A DNA stretch of 29,723 nucleotides from Acidovorax delafieldii (GCA_002377855.1 DFQQ01000003.1:1-29723), one strand, 5' to 3'; positions 14,548-22,157 are shown, counted from the stretch's first letter. Notes: a model not told the origin generated them from the letters alone. Numbers and translations are program-made.

Positions 14548-14601
14548 ATGAACTTGTTTGCACTGGCCCTACTGCTACCTCCCCACGGGCGGAGACAGTA
14601 G
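14548..14601 (+). CDS. leuA leader peptide (leucine-rich attenuator peptide)
   Basis: A 17-residue frame, MNLFALALLLPPHGRRQ, lies in the 208-bp gap between pssA and leuA. Five of its first ten residues are leucine, and two use CTA (14569-14571, 14575-14577), a codon expected to be rare in a genome this G+C-rich. The three consecutive leucines at positions 8-10 sit on the 5' arm of a hairpin, and a terminator lies 21 bases past the stop. This is the arrangement of ribosome-mediated leucine attenuation known from leu operons of enteric bacteria. No good Shine-Dalgarno sequence precedes the ATG. An extended -10-like TGCTACATT (14532-14540) would place the transcript start almost on the ATG, so leaderless translation is possible but speculative. 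Confidence 0.78.
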   Translation: MNLFALALLLPPHGRRQ

Positions 14602-14656
14602 GCGCACGCGCACACTTTTCCAAAAAGGCCCGTATGCATCCGCAACGGGCCTTTTT
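14569..14656 (+). promoter_or_regulatory. leuA transcription attenuator (pause hairpin, antiterminator, terminator)
   Basis: Three pairings can be read directly. Pause hairpin: CTACTG (14569-14574, the Leu8-Leu9 codons) with CAGTAG (14596-14601, ending in the leader stop), with an inner CTCC/GGAG pair (14579-14582 with 14591-14594). Antiterminator: ACGGGC (14585-14590) with GCCCGT (14628-14633). Terminator: 14622-14633 with 14645-14656. The antiterminator uses the terminator's own 5' arm, so the two are mutually exclusive. A ribosome stalled at the leucine codons would break the pause hairpin and favour antitermination. Confidence 0.75.
14622..14656 (+). terminator. Attenuator terminator ahead of leuA
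   Basis: A perfect 12-bp stem, AAAAAGGCCCGT (14622-14633) with ACGGGCCTTTTT (14645-14656), with an 11-nt loop and the T-run as the 3' side of the stem. It is 60 bp before the leuA start, after a leucine-rich leader frame. Confidence 0.9.
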
Positions 14657-14716
14657 CTTTGGGCATGAGATTTTGAGCGTTGCGGGCTAACCCCATCAAA
14701 CACCAGGAGAGACGAC

Positions 14717-16255
14717 ATGGCAGACAAACTCATCATTTTCGATACCACCTTGCGCGACGGAGAGCAGTCTCCTGGCGCTTCGATGACCAAGGACGAGAAG
14801 CTGCGTATCGCGCGCCAGCTCGAGCGGCTGAAGGTCGATGTGATCGAGGCAGGGTTTGCCGCCAGCTCCAATGGCGACTTCGAAGCCGTACAGGCCATAG
14901 CCAACGCAATCAAAGACTCCACCATCTGTTCGCTTTCTCGTGCCAACGACCGTGACATTTCTCGGGCTGCAGAAGCACTCGCGGGCGCCAATTCAGCGCG
15001 CATTCACACATTCATTGCCACGTCTGCGTTGCACATGGAGAAAAAGCTGCGCATGACTCCCGACCAAGTGTTGGAGCAGGCCAAGCAATCGGTGCGTTTC
15101 GCCCGCAATTTGGTGGCGGACATTGAATTCAGTCCAGAGGATGGATACCGCAGCGACCCGGATTTTCTGTGCCGTGTGCTGGAGGCAGTCATTGCAGAAG
15201 GCGCCACCACTATCAATGTGCCGGACACCGTGGGCTACGCGATCCCGGAGCTGTACGGCAACTTCATCAAGACGTTGCGCGAGCGCATCCCCAACAGCGA
15301 CAAAGCAATCTGGTCCGTGCACTGTCACAACGATCTGGGCATGGCCGTAGCGAACTCGTTGGCAGGGGTGAAGATTGGCGGCGCGCGTCAAGTCGAGTGC
15401 ACCATCAATGGGCTGGGAGAACGTGCGGGCAATTGCTCTTTGGAAGAGGTCGTCATGGCCATCAAGACCCGCCGTGACTACTTCAATCTCGATCTCAATA
15501 TCGATACCCAGCACATCGTGGCTGCCAGCCGCATGGTGAGCCAGACGACGGGCTTTGTAGTGCAGCCCAACAAGGCGGTGGTGGGTGCCAATGCCTTCGC
15601 CCATGCTTCCGGCATTCACCAGGACGGTGTGCTCAAAGCCCGCGACACCTACGAAATCATGCGTGCCGAAGACGTAGGCTGGAGCGCCAACAAGATCGTT
15701 CTGGGCAAACTCAGCGGACGCAACGCGTTCAAGCAGCGCCTGCAAGAACTGGGCGTCAGTCTTGAAAGCGAGACGGAGGTCAACACAGCCTTTACCCGTT
15801 TCAAGGAACTTGCCGATCGTAAGAGTGAAATCTTCGATGAGGACATTCTCGCCCTCGTGAGCGACGAGAGCGTGACCAGTGAGCGCGAGCAGTTCGGCTT
15901 CGTTTCGTTGTTCCAGCAGAGCGAAACCGGGGAGCAACCGCGTGCACGGGTGGTGTTCACTGTGGACGGGGCCGAGGTACACGGCGAATCCATCGGCAAT
16001 GGGCCTGTGGATGCATCACTCAAGGCGATCGAGTCCCACGTGAAAAGTGGTGCAGAGATGGTGCTTTATTCCGTGAATGCCATCAGCGGTTCGACAGAGA
16101 GTCAGGGCGAGGTCACCGTCCGCCTGCAAAACAGCGGCCGCGTCGTCAATGGGGTGGGGGCCGACCCCGACATCGTGGTCGCATCCGCAAAAGCTTATCT
16201 CAGTGCTTTGAATAAATTACAAAGTAAAGCAGACAGGGTGGCCGCCCAAGGCTGA
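14717..16255 (+). CDS. leuA: 2-isopropylmalate synthase
   Basis: This 512-residue enzyme condenses acetyl-CoA with 2-oxoisovalerate, the committed step to leucine. The N-terminal TIM-barrel catalytic domain has the metal and substrate motifs DTTLRDGEQSPGASM (about 9-23), VHCHNDLGMAVANSLAG and NGLGERAGNCSLEEVVM. A linker with HASGIHQDGVLK and the C-terminal LeuA allosteric domain (about 375-505, the leucine feedback site) follow. The length is typical of the long bacterial form. A strong ribosome site (AGGAG, 14705-14709) precedes the ATG. Regulation by leucine attenuation is indicated by the leader upstream, and a strong terminator follows, so leuA is transcribed alone or with pssA read-through. 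Confidence 0.97.
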   Translation: MADKLIIFDTTLRDGEQSPGASMTKDEKLRIARQLERLKVDVIEAGFAASSNGDFEAVQAIANAIKDSTICSLSRANDRDISRAAEALAGANSARIHTFIATSALHMEKKLRMTPDQVLEQAKQSVRFARNLVADIEFSPEDGYRSDPDFLCRVLEAVIAEGATTINVPDTVGYAIPELYGNFIKTLRERIPNSDKAIWSVHCHNDLGMAVANSLAGVKIGGARQVECTINGLGERAGNCSLEEVVMAIKTRRDYFNLDLNIDTQHIVAASRMVSQTTGFVVQPNKAVVGANAFAHASGIHQDGVLKARDTYEIMRAEDVGWSANKIVLGKLSGRNAFKQRLQELGVSLESETEVNTAFTRFKELADRKSEIFDEDILALVSDESVTSEREQFGFVSLFQQSETGEQPRARVVFTVDGAEVHGESIGNGPVDASLKAIESHVKSGAEMVLYSVNAISGSTESQGEVTVRLQNSGRVVNGVGADPDIVVASAKAYLSALNKLQSKADRVAAQG

Positions 16256-16287
16256 CCAGGCAATTTATAATTCAAGCAGTTTCATTG

Positions 16288-16325
16288 AAAGTCGTGCAAG
16301 GTATTGATCTTGCGCGACTTTTTTT
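16288..16325 (+). terminator. Terminator of leuA
   Basis: A 13-bp stem (16288-16300 with 16309-16321, one G-T wobble, core GTCGTGCAAG) with an 8-nt loop, followed by a run of seven T ending at 16325. Confidence 0.92.
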
Positions 16326-16370
16326 GGTTCTGTACACTGGCACACATTCATTAACGTTTGGAGCATTTGG

Positions 16371-17495
16371 ATGCACCATCGCCTTCGCGCCGCAGTGAGC
16401 CGTATTGCTTCTCTATTGGGTTTTCTCATTGTCAGTTCGGCACTCGTAGCGCCCTCTGCCCATGCTGCTGAACGCAAACGCGCTCCTGTGAAAAAGGCAG
16501 CACCTTCGTCTACAGCCTCAACCAAAAAAACGGCGGATACTCGGCGCGTTGCAGTGACCTTGCGGGCATCTGAGCGCGGCACCAAGGGGCGTACACGTGT
16601 GGCAGTGCAGCCGGCGGAGCGTATTGCCAAGGTCAGCGCTGCGCCGCGCGCTGCGTTGATTCCTGCCAAGCTCTCCTTTGGGCAAATGGCGGGGCTGCAC
16701 GAGGTGACTGACCCACTGGACCTGAAATCGAGTGTGGCATTGGTTATCGATCAGGACACGCACGAGGTGCTGCTGAGCAAAAACGATCACGCAGTTTTGC
16801 CTATTGCATCGCTCACCAAATTGATGACAGGCCTGATTATCAGCCAGGCCAAATTGCCGATGGATGAGCCCATCACCATCACCCAGGATGACGTGGACAC
16901 CGAAAAGGGAAGTCGGTCTCGGTTGAGCGTGGGTACTACTCTAACCCGTGGAGAAATGCTCCATCTTGCGCTGATGTCGAGCGAAAATCGTGCGGCCCAT
17001 GCGCTGGGGCGCACCTACCCAGGTGGGCTCGCGACATTTGTCAGTCTCATGAACGCAAAAGCCCGAGCCATCGGCATGGCAGATACCCGATATGTGGAGC
17101 CCACGGGCTTGTCGAGCCAGAACCAATCCAGCGCGCGGGACTTGGCAACCTTGGTAAATGTGGCGCACGGCGATCCCGTGCTGCGTGAACTATCTACGTC
17201 GCCGAGTTATGAGGTGGCGGTGGGCCGCAAAACACTTCAATACAACAACACCAATGGATTGGTGAAGAACCCGACGTGGGACATCGGATTGCAAAAGACG
17301 GGCTATATCTCAGAAGCGGGACGGTGCTTGGTCATGCAGGCCGAGGTGGCGGGCCGCAAGTTGATCATGGTGTTTCTCGACTCTGCGGGCAAGTTCAGCC
17401 GACTGGGCGACGCTGAGCGAGTGAGGAATTGGGTAGAGTCTGCCGCAGCGTTTGGGGCCCCAAGGCTGACAGCACACAAGGGCAACAACGGCTGA
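16371..17495 (+). CDS. pbpG: Serine D-Ala-D-Ala endopeptidase/carboxypeptidase (PBP7 family)
   Basis: A 374-residue periplasmic low-molecular-weight penicillin-binding protein that trims or cleaves peptidoglycan cross-links. A signal peptide is at 1-32 (cleavage after AHA). A Lys/Ala/Thr-rich basic linker spans about 33-100. The peptidase S11 domain carries all three active-site motifs: Ser147-Leu-Thr-Lys150, Ser204-Glu-Asn206 and Lys309-Thr-Gly311. The SEN motif and overall length suggest the PbpG (PBP7/8) group rather than DacA/DacC. Ribosome site GGAG is at 16360-16363. It is monocistronic between the leuA terminator and the convergent IclR gene. Confidence 0.92.
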   Translation: MHHRLRAAVSRIASLLGFLIVSSALVAPSAHAAERKRAPVKKAAPSSTASTKKTADTRRVAVTLRASERGTKGRTRVAVQPAERIAKVSAAPRAALIPAKLSFGQMAGLHEVTDPLDLKSSVALVIDQDTHEVLLSKNDHAVLPIASLTKLMTGLIISQAKLPMDEPITITQDDVDTEKGSRSRLSVGTTLTRGEMLHLALMSSENRAAHALGRTYPGGLATFVSLMNAKARAIGMADTRYVEPTGLSSQNQSSARDLATLVNVAHGDPVLRELSTSPSYEVAVGRKTLQYNNTNGLVKNPTWDIGLQKTGYISEAGRCLVMQAEVAGRKLIMVFLDSAGKFSRLGDAERVRNWVESAAAFGAPRLTAHKGNNG

Positions 17496-17541
17496 GTTTT
17501 ATTCGATCTGAACGGGGCAGTTGTGATGACCGCGCCGTTAG

Positions 17542-18345
17542 TTAATGCACATCCGGTGCTGGCGAACGACTGGGCGAGTAGCCCAGCGCCAACGAAATTT
17601 CCTGTGCAGTGGTTTGAAGTTTAGGCAGCCAACCCTCGTCCAGCCTGTCGGCGGGGGCAGAGATGGACAGCCCGGCAACCAGCTTGCCTTGGTCGTCGTA
17701 AACACCTGCTGCAATGCAACGCACTCCCAACTCCAACTCTTCGTTGTCTCTGGCAATTCCGTACTGACGTGCCTTTGCCAATTCCCTTTCCAAAATTGGC
17801 AGTTGTGTAATGCTGTTGCGGGTGTGTCCGGCCAGCCCTGTTCTGGTCGCATAAGCGCGCACCCGTTGAGGGTCATCAAGCGCGAGAAAGAGCTTCCCCG
17901 TCGATGTCAAATGCAAGGGGGCTCTGCCCCCGATGGCGCGTACCACTTGCATGCCTGAACGCTCACTGTATGCGCGTTCTATATAAACAATCTCGTCGCC
18001 TTGGCGCATGCTCAAGTTCACGGGCTGCTGGATGAGCTTGTGAAGGTTGCGCATCGGCGTTAGCGCAGCGTCACGCACGCTCAGCCGGGCTTTTACCAAG
18101 TTGCCTAACTCCAGCAAGCGCATTCCCAGGCGGTAGCTGCCTGATTCGGGCCGATCCACAAACCTGCCAATAGTGAGGTCGTTCAATATACGGTGGGTGG
18201 TAGAGGGATGCAGCCCCGTCTTCTCACTGATCTCTTTCAGAGAAATCGCATCCTCACGAGACGCCAACACATCTATCAGTGTGAACATCCGTTCAAGGAC
18301 TTGTACGCTCGGCTTAGCGGGAATGTCTGAGTCGATTTTTTTCAT
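17542..18345 (-). CDS. IclR family transcriptional regulator
   Basis: A 267-residue DNA-binding regulator. The N-terminal winged helix-turn-helix (about 12-70) contains ISLKEISEKTGLHPSTTHRILNDLTIGRFVDR. The C-terminal IclR effector domain (about 80-255) contains APLHLTSTGKLFLA and RDNEELELGVRCIAAGVYDDQGKLVAGLSISAPADR. An ATG at 18345 is preferred to a TTG two codons upstream; neither has a strong ribosome site. The effector and targets are unknown, and no catabolic genes adjoin it. It is 66 bp downstream of bpt on the same strand with a candidate operator between, suggesting its own autoregulated promoter. Confidence 0.93.
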   Translation of the reverse strand: MKKIDSDIPAKPSVQVLERMFTLIDVLASREDAISLKEISEKTGLHPSTTHRILNDLTIGRFVDRPESGSYRLGMRLLELGNLVKARLSVRDAALTPMRNLHKLIQQPVNLSMRQGDEIVYIERAYSERSGMQVVRAIGGRAPLHLTSTGKLFLALDDPQRVRAYATRTGLAGHTRNSITQLPILERELAKARQYGIARDNEELELGVRCIAAGVYDDQGKLVAGLSISAPADRLDEGWLPKLQTTAQEISLALGYSPSRSPAPDVH

Positions 18346-18369
18346 GGACAATTGCGCAACATATGCTAT

Positions 18370-18392
18370 TGCATCTTACCTTGTGAAATGCA
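18370..18392 (-). promoter_or_regulatory. Candidate operator/promoter of the IclR gene
   Basis: A 23-bp dyad centred on 18381 has TGCAT (18370-18374) mirrored by ATGCA (18388-18392), and 8 of 11 base pairs are symmetrical. On the minus strand it covers TTCACA (18388-18383), which with an 18-base spacer precedes TATGTT (-10 like). A repressor bound here would block the IclR gene's own transcription. No binding data are implied. Confidence 0.35.
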
Positions 18393-18411
18393 GTGCATGT
18401 GCTTCGCAGGC

Positions 18412-19155
18412 TCAGTTGGATGGGCTCCGCTGCCAATGATGATTGTCCAAAATTTCGTTCGGTAGAAAGCGGGCCTTATAGCCCATCTTTTGGCTTTCGC
18501 GGATCCAATAGCCCAAGTACACGTAAGGCAGGTTCAGTTTGCGTGCCTGGGCAATTTGCCACAGCACGTTGTATGTTCCATAGCTGGCATGAGGCTCGGG
18601 TTCGAAAAACGTGTACACCGCTGAAATGCCATCGTCCAGTACGTCGAGTATTGATACCATTTTCAGCGCCCCCGTCATGCTGTCGGTTGTGGGCTCTCTG
18701 AATTCCACCAGTCGTGAATTGACTCTGCTTTGAAGCAGAAACTGTGTGTACTGGTCGATATTGTCTTGGTCCATGCCGCCACCGGGGTGCCGCCCTTTTT
18801 GGTAGCGCTGATACAGATGGTAGTGCTCCGGCAGAAAACACAAGCGCAAAATGTGCGCCTCGAGATGTTGATGGCGTGCTTGCGCTCTCTTTTGACTTCT
18901 GTCTGGCTTGAATTCGTCCGTGACCACCCGCAAGGGTTTGCAGGCTTGGCAACCGTCGCAATATGGGCGGTATGTGAACATTCCGCTGCGCCGAAACCCT
19001 TTGGTTACCAGATCAGAGTACAACGAATTCTGGATCAAATGGCTGGGGGTGGCGACTTGCGAACGGGCAAGCCTGTTCGGCAGGTAGCTGCAGGGATAGG
19101 GCGCTGTGGCGTAGTACTGCAGTGCTTGCAGTGGCAGATCATTGAGTTGCGTCAT
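18412..19155 (-). CDS. bpt: Aspartate/glutamate leucyltransferase (bacterial ATE homologue)
   Basis: A 247-residue transferase of the bacterial N-degron pathway that adds leucine from Leu-tRNA to proteins with N-terminal Asp or Glu. The family hallmarks are PCSYLPNRLAR near the N-terminus (Cys22), the Cys cluster YCDGCQACKPLRV (Cys66, Cys69, Cys72), RYQKGRHPGGGM, and the C-terminal YVYLGYWIRESQKMGYKARFLP. It is often annotated as arginyltransferase because of homology to eukaryotic ATE1. Its ATG lies 9 bp after the aat stop, so the two are co-transcribed and probably coupled. Confidence 0.95.
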   Translation of the reverse strand: MTQLNDLPLQALQYYATAPYPCSYLPNRLARSQVATPSHLIQNSLYSDLVTKGFRRSGMFTYRPYCDGCQACKPLRVVTDEFKPDRSQKRAQARHQHLEAHILRLCFLPEHYHLYQRYQKGRHPGGGMDQDNIDQYTQFLLQSRVNSRLVEFREPTTDSMTGALKMVSILDVLDDGISAVYTFFEPEPHASYGTYNVLWQIAQARKLNLPYVYLGYWIRESQKMGYKARFLPNEILDNHHWQRSPSN

Positions 19156-19164
19156 GCCTTGTGG

Positions 19165-19905
19165 TCAATTGGGCAGTAACTGGGACCAGTATACGGATTT
19201 GAAATCCCACCGCAGGCTGGGTGCTTCCGCGAGGGATTGAACCCCAGCAATGAACAAATCGCGTGGCATCTCCCTGGCGCCGAGAGACGCCAAATGGCGA
19301 GTGTTCTGCTGGCAATCGATCCATGGCACCCCGTGCTCTCGCGTGATGCAAACCAACCCGGCCAACGCAATTTTGGAAGCGTCGGTCACTCGCGCAAACA
19401 TCGACTCTCCAAAGACCGCGTGGCCTAAGGCTACGCAGTAAAGACCGCCGACAAGTTCTCCGTCGATCCATGTCTCAACACTGTGCGCCAGGCCTTGCGC
19501 ATGCAGCGCTTCATAGGCCGTGACCATTGCGGGCACGATCCAGGTCCCGCTTTGCCCGTTGCGTCTATGGGTGGCGCAGGCTCGTATCACCTGCGCAAAG
19601 GCCTTGTCGACGGTCACGGTACAAACGGGCGAAGCGCGGAATTTTTTGAGGGTCTTGATAAACGAAGGGTGTAGTTTGAACTGGCCTACTCTCAGAACCA
19701 TTCGAGGGTCCGGCGCCCACCACAGGATGGGTTGCCCTTTGCTGAACCACGGAAAAGTGCCCTGCGTATAAGCCCTGCGGAGGGTTTCGACGTCCAGTGA
19801 TCCTCCCGCTGCCAAGAGGCCTGGCGCCTCTGAGTTTTCATTCCAGGCGGCGTCGGGCGGAGGAAATGGGTCGCCGGGAGAAAGCCAAGGCAATGGTGGA
19901 TCCAT
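19165..19905 (-). CDS. aat: Leucyl/phenylalanyl-tRNA--protein transferase
   Basis: A 246-residue cytoplasmic enzyme that adds Leu or Phe from charged tRNA to proteins with N-terminal Arg or Lys, marking them for ClpS-ClpAP. Conserved segments are GLLAAGGSLDVETLRRAYTQGTFPWF, PILWWAPDPRMVL, ETWIDGELVGGLYCVALGHAVFGESMF and WIDCQQNTRHLASLGAREMPR. It forms a two-gene unit with bpt, so both arms of the bacterial N-degron pathway are made together. It starts with ATG. The tRNA-Asn terminator lies upstream, so aat needs its own promoter within 19906-20000; none was clear. Confidence 0.96.
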   Translation of the reverse strand: MDPPLPWLSPGDPFPPPDAAWNENSEAPGLLAAGGSLDVETLRRAYTQGTFPWFSKGQPILWWAPDPRMVLRVGQFKLHPSFIKTLKKFRASPVCTVTVDKAFAQVIRACATHRRNGQSGTWIVPAMVTAYEALHAQGLAHSVETWIDGELVGGLYCVALGHAVFGESMFARVTDASKIALAGLVCITREHGVPWIDCQQNTRHLASLGAREMPRDLFIAGVQSLAEAPSLRWDFKSVYWSQLLPN

Positions 19906-20000
19906 GGGTTAATGCAGTTCGTGGTAATAACGTGGCACTACGTGTTTTGTGAAGTACAGATACGATGAGTATGACGGACCGTATGCGTGTACCTCGGTGC

Positions 20001-20035
20001 AAAAAAAAACCCCACACTTTGCAGTGCGGGGTTTT
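20001..20035 (-). terminator. Terminator of the tRNA-Asn transcript
   Basis: On the minus strand a stem of AAAACCCC plus CACT (one internal mismatch, 4-nt loop) is followed by nine T residues (A-run at 20001-20009 on the plus strand). It starts five bases after the 3' CCA of the downstream tRNA gene. Confidence 0.88.
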
Positions 20036-20039
20036 CATT

Positions 20040-20115
20040 TGGCTCCTCGACCTGGGCTCGAACCAGGGACCTACGGATTAACAGTCCGGCGCTCTACCGA
20101 CTGAGCTATCGAGGA
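20040..20115 (-). tRNA. tRNA-Asn (GTT), second of a tandem pair
   Basis: A 76-nt cloverleaf with encoded CCA. The acceptor stem TCCTCGA pairs with TCGAGGA, followed by discriminator G. The D-arm is AGCTCAGTCGGTAGAGC, the anticodon loop CTGTTAA gives anticodon GTT (plus-strand 20080-20082), and the T-arm has GGTTCGAGCC. It is transcribed from the promoter in front of the first copy. Confidence 0.98.
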
Positions 20116-20164
20116 ATAATCGGTATATTGCTAACTTGCTGAGATGTGCAAAAAGCCTAATTCT

Positions 20165-20240
20165 TGGCTCCTCGACCTGGGCTCGAACCAGGGACCTACG
20201 GATTAACAGTCCGGCGCTCTACCGACTGAGCTATCGAGGA
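20165..20240 (-). tRNA. tRNA-Asn (GTT), first of a tandem pair
   Basis: By eye it is identical over the whole 76 nt, including the CCA, to the copy at 20040-20115, with a 49-bp A+T-rich spacer between them. Identity over the gene with unrelated flanks indicates a local duplication or gene conversion. Confidence 0.98.
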
Positions 20241-20251
20241 ACAAGACTTAG

Positions 20252-20281
20252 ATTATATACACAAAATTCCCGTGTTCTCAA
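20252..20281 (-). promoter_or_regulatory. Promoter of the tRNA-Asn pair
   Basis: On the minus strand, TTGAGA (20281-20276), an 18-base spacer and a consensus TATAAT (20257-20252) lie just 11 bases before the first tRNA base. Confidence 0.75.
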
Positions 20282-20313
20282 CATCCGCGCAGGTCATTCA
20301 AAAACTGCGTGCA

Positions 20314-20727
20314 TCAAGGCTCTGGCCGGCGCCATAGCCAGGCAAGCACGGTACACATACAAGTGATTGCTGAGGCAGCCGCCCAACCGGGCGCATCACT
20401 GATTACCAAGATGATCGCGCTAGAAAGCATCACTCCCGTTGCTGTCCACTTCGCCCTTCGGCTAACACAGCCCCCGTTGGCCCAGTTTTGGAGCATGGGG
20501 CCGAACAGGCGGTGCGTCCATAGCCACCGATACAGCCGCGGAGAACTACGCGCTGCTGCCCATGCAGCCAGCAGTATGAATACGGTGGTGGGTAGACCGG
20601 GGACAAATATGCCTACGATCCCCACTGCCAAATTTACTAAGGCGAACAACAACAAAACCCAACGCACAGCAACGGGGAGCCTTCGGGGTGGCTCCATTTC
20701 TGTGTAGTTGCTCCTGTCGCGCTCCAT
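20314..20727 (-). CDS. DUF454 (YbaN-like) inner-membrane protein
   Basis: A small membrane protein of unknown function. The DUF454 signature is clear: VGIVGIFVPGLPTTVFILLA then AAWAAARSSPRLYRWLWTHRLFGP. Hydrophobic helices are at about 23-42, 46-60 and 97-132 with the 137-residue start used here. The start is uncertain: ATGs at 20736, 20727 and 20697 are all in frame, and an AGGAG lies 13 bases before the last, which would leave a 127-residue protein. The frame also opens further upstream. It ends just before the tRNA-Asn promoter. Confidence 0.78.
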   Translation of the reverse strand: MERDRSNYTEMEPPRRLPVAVRWVLLLFALVNLAVGIVGIFVPGLPTTVFILLAAWAAARSSPRLYRWLWTHRLFGPMLQNWANGGCVSRRAKWTATGVMLSSAIILVISDAPGWAAASAITCMCTVLAWLWRRPEP

Positions 20728-20841
20728 GTTGCACATTGTGCCCGCTAGGCGCACGCGGCAATCGAATCGTTCTGAAGGCTGGGCGTTCGCCGATGTGGTT
20801 TGTGCGGAGAATCCCAAGCCAATACAGATGCGGCGGGGCGG

Positions 20842-22125
20842 CTACACCCGATCGAGCGCTTGTTCCAGATCGTCCAACAAATCGTTGATGTGCTCAATGC
20901 CCACCGACAGGCGCACCATGCTCTCGCTCACACCCGCCTTGGCCAGTTCTTCGGGGTTGAGCTGGCGGTGCGTGGTCGATGCCGGGTGGGTGGCCAGCGA
21001 CTTCGCATCGCCGATGTTGACGAGGCGCGTGAACAGCTGCAGCGCGTCCAAAAAGCGTGCACCTGCCGCACGCGGATCGGCATCGCTGCTCTTGAGGCCG
21101 AAGCTCAGAATGCCCGAGGCCTTGCCGCCCGACTGGCGCTGCACCAGTGCGTGATCAGGGTGGTCTGGCAGGCCCGCGTAGCGCACCCACTCGACCTTGG
21201 GGTGCTTTTGCAGGTAGTGGGCAATCGCCAGCGTGTTGTCGCAAATGCGGTCCATGCGCAGCGCCAGCGTTTCAATGCCTTGCAGGATGAGGAAGGCGTT
21301 GAGCGGTGCCAGCGTGGCGCCCATGTTGCGCAGCGGCACCACGCGCGCGCGGCCAATGTAGGCAGCGGGGCCCAGGGCCTCGGTGTAGACGACGCCGTGG
21401 TAGCTGACATCGGGCTCGTTCAGGCGCGGAAAGCGCGCCTTGTGCTCGGCCCACGGAAACTTGCCGCTGTCCACAATCGCACCGCCCACGCTGTTGCCAT
21501 GGCCGCCGAGGTATTTGGTGAGCGAATGCACAACGATGTCGGCGCCATGCTCGATGGGGCGCAGCAGGTAAGGGCTGGGCACGGTGTTGTCCACGATCAG
21601 CGGTACACCGTGGTCGTGCGCCACTTTGGCCAGCGCGGCAATGTCGGTCACGTTGCCCAGCGGGTTGCCGATGGACTCGATGAAGATCGCCTTGGTGCGC
21701 GCATCGATGTGCTGCGCAAAGCTGGCCGGGTCGCGCGGGTCGGCAAAGCGGGTGGTGATGCCCTGCTGGGGCAGCGTGTGGGCAAACAGGTTGTAGGTGC
21801 CGCCGTAGAGCGTGCTTGCCGAGACTATGTTGTCGCCCGACTCGGCAATGGTCTGGATGGCATAGGTAATGGCTGCCATGCCCGAGGCCACGGCCAGCGC
21901 GGCGATGCCGCCTTCGAGCGCTGCGACGCGCTTTTCGAGCACGTCAGTGGTGGGGTTCATGATGCGGGTGTAGATGTTGCCCGGCACCTTCAAATCGAAC
22001 AGGTCCGCGCCGTGCTGGGCGCTGTCAAACGCATAGGCCACCGTCTGGTAGACAGGTACGGCCACGGCCTTGGTGGTGGGGTCGGGGCTGTAGCCTGCGT
22101 GAACGGCCAGGGTTTCGATTTTCAT
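20842..22125 (-). CDS. metY: O-acetylhomoserine aminocarboxypropyltransferase (sulfhydrylase)
   Basis: This 427-residue PLP enzyme makes homocysteine directly from O-acetylhomoserine and sulfide in methionine synthesis. It belongs to the Cys/Met metabolism PLP family. The PLP lysine is Lys204 in VHSLTKYLGGHG; upstream are IYTRIMNPT, ASGMAAI and the cofactor aspartate region PLIVDNTVPSPYL. The start MKIETLAVHAGY is the typical N-terminus, so the ATG at 22125 is chosen although the frame is open to 22437. It lies 169 bp downstream of the P-type ATPase on the same strand, with a G+C-rich structured leader that may carry its own regulation. Confidence 0.95.
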   Translation of the reverse strand: MKIETLAVHAGYSPDPTTKAVAVPVYQTVAYAFDSAQHGADLFDLKVPGNIYTRIMNPTTDVLEKRVAALEGGIAALAVASGMAAITYAIQTIAESGDNIVSASTLYGGTYNLFAHTLPQQGITTRFADPRDPASFAQHIDARTKAIFIESIGNPLGNVTDIAALAKVAHDHGVPLIVDNTVPSPYLLRPIEHGADIVVHSLTKYLGGHGNSVGGAIVDSGKFPWAEHKARFPRLNEPDVSYHGVVYTEALGPAAYIGRARVVPLRNMGATLAPLNAFLILQGIETLALRMDRICDNTLAIAHYLQKHPKVEWVRYAGLPDHPDHALVQRQSGGKASGILSFGLKSSDADPRAAGARFLDALQLFTRLVNIGDAKSLATHPASTTHRQLNPEELAKAGVSESMVRLSVGIEHINDLLDDLEQALDRV

Positions 22126-22157
22126 GAAGCTTGTCTCTTTCGTTGAAGGGAAGGGAG

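Noticed and set aside
17511..17539. Imperfect stem between convergent pbpG and IclR genes
   Set aside because: The AACGG/CCGTT arms have a long loop and no T-run; it is not convincing as a terminator.
20136..20366. 76-residue frame containing the peptide STWARTRDLRINSPALYRLSYRG
   Set aside because: This is the familiar false translation of the reverse complement of a tRNA gene.
20800..22146. 448-residue forward frame opposite metY
   Set aside because: It has the Val/Ala/His/Gln-rich composition of a shadow frame and covers almost exactly the metY gene.
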